Assembly (NCBI RefSeq): GCF_020906275.1
Contig: NZ_CP086727.1
Span: 1,054,001 to 1,118,000 of the forward strand
From: Parasphingorhabdus litoris DSM 22379
GTDB lineage: Bacteria > Pseudomonadota > Alphaproteobacteria > Sphingomonadales > Sphingomonadaceae
Length of the DNA stretch: 64,000 bases
Direction: 5' to 3'
Part shown: positions 60,421-64,000 of the stretch, piece by piece
How positions within the stretch are numbered: position 1 is the first letter of the stretch
Layout: each line of letters opens with the position of its first letter
Translations under genes and position numbers: made by a program
Notes under the pieces: generated by a model
Seen by the model: only the letters and a program-made list of their open reading frames with translations
What the model was told of the DNA's origin: nothing
The model's database searches: none

Positions 60421-60515
60421 CAGGGTTGGTCCATGGAATGGCCAAATAATCGCCGTTAATCGCTTATTACCCTATTTTTGCTAGCAAAATGCCCGGTTGA
60501 AAGAGGGCAAAGCAT

Positions 60516-61733
60516 ATGGATGCAGGCGGGTTTCAGACCCAAAGCGACGAGGCGGTTCATTACGAAACGTCCGATCGCGTGTGCTTGCAAAGCTCGGCCG
60601 CAGCTGAATTGAAGCCGATCGCCGCGATGGATGCTGATTTGCTGCCATCCTGGCAAAAACTGGCCCGCAATGCAGCGGAACCCAATGTCTTCTATGAACA
60701 TTGGCTCTTGAGCCCCGCCTTGCAGCATTTCAGCACCCATAGAGAACTCAGCCTGTTCCTGTTCTGGGCCGGTGCGCCTCATAAATCCGACTTGCTTGGA
60801 CTGATGCCGATCGGGCCATCCCGTCAATTGGGGCGCTGGCCAGTGCCTTTTGTTCAGAACTGGACCCATCATAACAGTTTTCTCGGCACGCCATTGGTAC
60901 GCATCGGATTTGAACATCAATTCTGGACGGCTTTGTTCGAGGAATTGGATATCAAAAGCTGGCCCGGTTTCCTGCATATCCGAGGGTTAACCGTCGGCGG
61001 GCCTCTCGATCAGGCTTTGCGGGCTGTCTGTGCTCGCCAGAAGCGGCGCTGCGATCTGGTGCATAGCGAGGCGCGGGCACTGCTTCAAAGTGAACTCGAC
61101 GCAGAGGCATATTATGCTGAAACGGTTCGGTCCAAGAAGCGCAAGGAATTGCGTCGTCAGGCCAAGCGATTGGCCGAGATGGGCAACCTAAAATTTTCGC
61201 ATAGCATGGATGATATCGGGCTGGGGTCATGGATCAACGATTTCCTAGCGCTAGAGCGGCAAAGCTGGAAAGGGCAAGAAGGCTCGGCGCTTGATTGTTC
61301 GGGTGAAACGCGCAGCTTCTTTCACGAAGCGTTGGCAGGCGCAGCAAGATCCGGTCAGCTCGAACGCCATGATCTCAGGCTGGATGACAAGCCGCTGGCG
61401 ATGCTGGTGAATTTTCATTCCGCTCCGGGAAGCTTCTCTTTCAAAACTGCCTATGATGCCAACTATGCGCGCTTTTCCCCCGGCGTTTTGCTGCAATTGG
61501 AAAATCTCAAAATACTCGGGCAACCGGCTATTGACTGGATGGACAGCTGCGCAGCGGAGGACCATCCGATGATCGATAGGCTTTGGTCCGGGCGCCGCCA
61601 TATTGGCCGTTTTTCCATCGAACTGAAAGGCCTGTCGCGTACCGCGATGTTCCGAAGTGTGCGCTTGGGCGAAGACTTGATGGCGCATATCAAAAAGCGG
61701 GAAATTGTCGATATTGCGCAGGTGCAGACATGA
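60516..61733 (+). CDS. GNAT-family N-acetyltransferase (CelD/BcsL-like)
   Basis: 405 residues. Two GNAT-like halves as in the FemAB/CelD group: VFYEHWLLSPALQHF near residue 57, RSKKRKELRRQAKRLAEMG in the middle, and the second-half core LAMLVNFHSAPGSFSFKTAYDANYARFSPGVLLQLE, typical of the acetyl-CoA-binding Acetyltransf_6 domain. Relatives act in exopolysaccharide acetylation. The next gene overlaps by four bases (ATGA), implying joint function. Confidence 0.88.
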   Translation: MDAGGFQTQSDEAVHYETSDRVCLQSSAAAELKPIAAMDADLLPSWQKLARNAAEPNVFYEHWLLSPALQHFSTHRELSLFLFWAGAPHKSDLLGLMPIGPSRQLGRWPVPFVQNWTHHNSFLGTPLVRIGFEHQFWTALFEELDIKSWPGFLHIRGLTVGGPLDQALRAVCARQKRRCDLVHSEARALLQSELDAEAYYAETVRSKKRKELRRQAKRLAEMGNLKFSHSMDDIGLGSWINDFLALERQSWKGQEGSALDCSGETRSFFHEALAGAARSGQLERHDLRLDDKPLAMLVNFHSAPGSFSFKTAYDANYARFSPGVLLQLENLKILGQPAIDWMDSCAAEDHPMIDRLWSGRRHIGRFSIELKGLSRTAMFRSVRLGEDLMAHIKKREIVDIAQVQT

Positions 61734-62605
61734 ACCAGATTGCCAGCAAGGATGCGTTTGAAAGACAGGTTTTCGGTGAGGCAGCCCGGCGAAAATTTGC
61801 TGGCTGCTATCCTGAAAAGCCTCAGATCATCGATCATAACATGGCGAAAAATGCTCTACTGACGCTTGATGCTCTGGCCAGGCTGGGAACAAAGTTACCG
61901 GAAACCAGCGTTGAGTATAATCCCGGTGACTTGCCGGTCGGGATTGATCCAGATGATGTGCCGGATAACGGCATGTCGATTGCCGATACGATATTGATGA
62001 TCGAAAATTCGGCAAGTTGGGCCGTGCTCAAAAATATCGAACAGGTACCGGAATATGAGGCATTGTTGCTGTCTCTGCTGGCGGAAATCGAACCGATACT
62101 GGAAAGCAGGACGGGCAAGATGCTGCGGCCGCAGGGCTTTATCTTTGTGTCGTCGCCGGATGCGATGACGCCTTATCATTTCGATCCGGAACATAATATA
62201 TTGCTGCAACTGCGCGGGGAGAAAATAATGACGGTTTTCGCCGCCGGTGATGAGAATTTCGCTCCTGCAACCGCGCATGAATCTTATCATACTGGCGGAC
62301 CGCGCAACCTGACGTGGCAAGAGGGATTTGCCGAGCAAGGGCAGGCCTTTCATCTGACGCCTGGAAAAGCAATTTTCGTGCCCGTGATGGCGCCGCATTT
62401 TGTAAAAAATGGACCGGCGCCCAGCATATCGCTTTCTATCACCTGGCGTTCCGACTGGAGCTTTGCTGAAGCGGATGCCCATGCGTTTAATCACATGCTG
62501 CGGGGGTGGGGGATAACGCCCAAGGCGCCCGGCCGTTTTCCGAAGCACAATAAAGGCAAGGCCGTGAGCTGGCGGATCTTGCGAAAACTGGGTCTGGCAA
62601 AATAG
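61730..62605 (+). CDS. Cupin-like JmjC-type protein
   Basis: 291 residues from MNQIASKDAF, overlapping the acetyltransferase stop codon. The iron ligand motif HxD is in YHFDPEHNILLQLRGEK, and the distal His in PVMAPHFVKNG; this is the layout of Fe(II)/2-oxoglutarate-dependent JmjC-like hydroxylases of the cupin_8 group. Substrate unknown. The acetyltransferase/JmjC-like pair occurs together in sphingomonads and may modify a common target. Confidence 0.85.
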   Translation: MNQIASKDAFERQVFGEAARRKFAGCYPEKPQIIDHNMAKNALLTLDALARLGTKLPETSVEYNPGDLPVGIDPDDVPDNGMSIADTILMIENSASWAVLKNIEQVPEYEALLLSLLAEIEPILESRTGKMLRPQGFIFVSSPDAMTPYHFDPEHNILLQLRGEKIMTVFAAGDENFAPATAHESYHTGGPRNLTWQEGFAEQGQAFHLTPGKAIFVPVMAPHFVKNGPAPSISLSITWRSDWSFAEADAHAFNHMLRGWGITPKAPGRFPKHNKGKAVSWRILRKLGLAK

Positions 62606-62795
62606 TTTTTTGCTCACAGAATTCGAGCGAAGTTCACAATATTCACATAGTCCATTTGGGCAAATTTTTGAATGTAATATTCTTCCAAAGTTCACACAAT
62701 TCTCACCCCGCCTCATGCGGGTGCAAGGCGGTTTCATTTCAATCCTTCAGACTGAATAAGAACAGCTTCACAATATCATATCGGCATGTCTGTAG

Positions 62796-62833
62796 GAAAG
62801 CGCCCCGTCAAAACTGCTTTGCGGGACGCTTTC
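62796..62833 (-). terminator. Hairpin after the small exported membrane protein gene
   Basis: Read on the minus strand, GAAAGCGTCCCG pairs with CGGGGCGCTTTC, followed by CTACAGAC. It lies 30 bases after the stop codon of the gene at 62863-63306. The tail matches the dispersed element near 52854 and 5658. Confidence 0.65.
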
Positions 62834-62862
62834 AGAGCAGATGTATAAAGCCCAAGCTTGGC

Positions 62863-63306
62863 CTAGGCTTCTTCCTCATCGTCTTTCTTGCCGAACAGGG
62901 TGGAATATAATCCGAACAGGATCAGCAAGCCCGCTGGATAAATGCCCCACATATGTTTCCATCTTGAAAAGCTGTACCCTTCGGTCGGGTCCGAGCCCAG
63001 TGCGGCAGTTAACTTCGACAATTCTGCTTCATTTAACGGTAGATAGGAATAACCGTCTTCGGTTTCGGAATAGAGCACGAATATGTCGGTCGCTGCCTCA
63101 GCCCAGAGCGGCACGGTAAAGAGGCTGGTTGATTCATACATATAGCCGACATCGACATAGCTGCCGTCGATTTGATACTCGGCTGTATCCGGCAGATCTT
63201 CGACCAAAGCTATTTCCTGATTGGTCGTTCCACGCTTTCGCGCTTCGGCTGGTTGCGACACAGCAATTGCTAGAAAAAAGCCAATAATTACAGTAATGTG
63301 TTTCAT
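62863..63306 (-). CDS. Small exported protein with C-terminal membrane helix
   Basis: 147 residues from MKHITVIIGF. Signal peptide (ending PAEA), a periplasmic domain of about 90 residues (YQIDGSYVDVGYMYES, VPLWAEAATDIFVLYSET), one membrane helix near the C-terminus (IYPAGLLILFGLYSTLFG) and a short KKDDEEEA tail. No family recognised. The start at 63306 has a GGGGGAATATG context; a longer start would run into a CRP/FNR-like site, which is better placed as its upstream regulatory element. Confidence 0.7.
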   Translation of the reverse strand: MKHITVIIGFFLAIAVSQPAEARKRGTTNQEIALVEDLPDTAEYQIDGSYVDVGYMYESTSLFTVPLWAEAATDIFVLYSETEDGYSYLPLNEAELSKLTAALGSDPTEGYSFSRWKHMWGIYPAGLLILFGLYSTLFGKKDDEEEA

Positions 63307-63355
63307 ATTCCCCCCTTTTGAAGCGGCGACGATAGCTCGTACAACGCCCATGTGA

Positions 63356-63369
63356 GTGATGTAGATCAC
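63356..63369 (-). promoter_or_regulatory. CRP/FNR-family binding site
   Basis: GTGAT-GTAG-ATCAC is a perfect 5+4+5 palindrome within AGTGATGTAGATCACAG, close to the CRP consensus. It is centred about 56 bases before the ATG at 63306, an activator-type distance. Confidence 0.5.
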
Positions 63370-63428
63370 AGAGAAAATAATTATGTAGCGGGGTCAGAAT
63401 ATGATGCGTGTTCCGTCCTATTCCGAAG

Positions 63429-64000
63429 CTAAAATCGCTTGCGAAAACTCACCTCAACATAGCGCCCGATTGGATCGATAAATCCCGGCTGATATCTAAG
63501 TGGAACCAATCCATCGCTGTCCCGCACGTCCTGAATATCGTTGAAGACATTATCGATCCGAAACGCGATCCGGCTGCCTTTGAGGAATTTGAATCGCTCG
63601 GTCAGAGTGCCGCGATCATCCAGATTGATAAACATACGCAGGTTGAGCGTAGTCAGATCGGAAAATCTCAGATCGGAGCTGGTCAGACCGCCATCTACGC
63701 GCGTGGCGGTTTGATGCTCTGCCTGAAGACGGAAACCTATGCCATTGTTGAACCAGCGGCCTTGTAGCTCAAATTCATGGCGGGGCTGACCGCCGGTTGA
63801 GCCGATTGCTGAGCCGTTCAGCAAGTCTAACTCTTCGACACCGGGGCGGATCAATACACGCTCATCGATGTGAACGGTGTGATAAGCCGATACACGCCAG
63901 CGACCGCCACCTCGCCTGCCGGGGCCACGACTGCTGCGCGGTGGCCGACCCGCGCGATCGCTCGAACGTTCGGCATCAGGCCGGCCTGCTTCGGATTGCT
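63429..64000 (-). CDS. TonB-dependent receptor, C-terminal part (truncated by window)
   Basis: Open to the right edge of the window, so only about the last 190 residues are present. The visible start is an Arg/Gly-rich region (RPPRSSRGPGRRGGGRWRVS). Beta-barrel strands follow (YHTVHIDERVLIRPGVEELDLLNG, RHEFELQGRWF, FRIDNVFNDIQDVRDSDG), and the chain ends VEVSFRKRF with the terminal Phe needed for outer-membrane assembly. This C-terminal pattern is characteristic of a sphingomonad receptor group. The ligand cannot be inferred from this part. Confidence 0.88.
   Translation of the reverse strand, partial: QSEAGRPDAERSSDRAGRPPRSSRGPGRRGGGRWRVSAYHTVHIDERVLIRPGVEELDLLNGSAIGSTGGQPRHEFELQGRWFNNGIGFRLQAEHQTATRVDGGLTSSDLRFSDLTTLNLRMFINLDDRGTLTERFKFLKGSRIAFRIDNVFNDIQDVRDSDGLVPLRYQPGFIDPIGRYVEVSFRKRF

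Noticed and set aside
1..64000. tRNA, rRNA, complete insertion sequence, prophage or integrative element ends
   Set aside because: None were recognised by reading; a dedicated search could still reveal a small or divergent RNA gene.

Overview
The window looks like a chromosomal segment of a sphingomonad alphaproteobacterium (Sphingomonadales, possibly a Sphingorhabdus, Parasphingorhabdus or Sphingopyxis relative). The clues are a PEPxxWA-CTERM sorting signal, the sphingomonad type of TonB receptor C-terminus at the right edge, the J-domain/cobS/cobT/bolA neighbourhood, a K+-insensitive type H+-pyrophosphatase, and moderate GC judged by eye. No rRNA, tRNA, CRISPR array or complete insertion sequence was seen. 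The genus is an inference.

Left part (1-12.9 kb): the end of nrdB is followed by a small AT-richer cassette (about 925-2650). It holds a toxin-like protein, a helix-turn-helix regulator, three TTGAY-N5-ATCAA operator-like palindromes, a structured leader and two small proteins, one with a KTSC domain. Next come a GIY-YIG nuclease gene bracketed by inverted copies of a dispersed palindromic repeat, a secreted protein, a PEP-CTERM protein, an HTH protein, a MlaA/VacJ-like protein, an NTF2-like protein, membrane proteins, two glycine-zipper surface proteins, a tandem array of three paralogous microproteins of 39-40 residues, and an SDR oxidoreductase.

Middle (12.9-28.6 kb): a tightly packed minus-strand operon (22645 to 12963) encodes a c554-like pentaheme cytochrome, a lipoprotein with two GlcG/HbpS domains, an outer-membrane beta-barrel, and a giant decaheme cytochrome fused to an LVIVD beta-propeller. 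It resembles a porin-cytochrome electron conduit. Upstream lie an acetolactate synthase/aldehyde dehydrogenase pair and cysS with a 2-hydroxyacid dehydrogenase. The cysS reading frame carries an in-frame copy of the same palindromic repeat that brackets the GIY-YIG gene.

28.7-45.1 kb: a second large minus-strand operon couples a secreted CHAT/TPR protease-like protein, a CHASE2-adenylate/guanylate cyclase, a FecR-like exported protein, a TpsB transporter and a 2827-residue TpsA adhesin. It looks like a two-partner secretion system with its own signalling and protease modules.

Right part (45-64 kb) is mostly housekeeping: nitroreductase, cobT, a class A penicillin-binding protein lying between cobT and cobS, a J-domain protein, bolA-nudix-cupin, DUF2332, hisG-hisD-DUF1993-nusB, thiL, the pyrophosphatase, a GNAT/JmjC-like pair, a small exported membrane protein behind a CRP/FNR-type site, and the C-terminal part of a TonB-dependent receptor.
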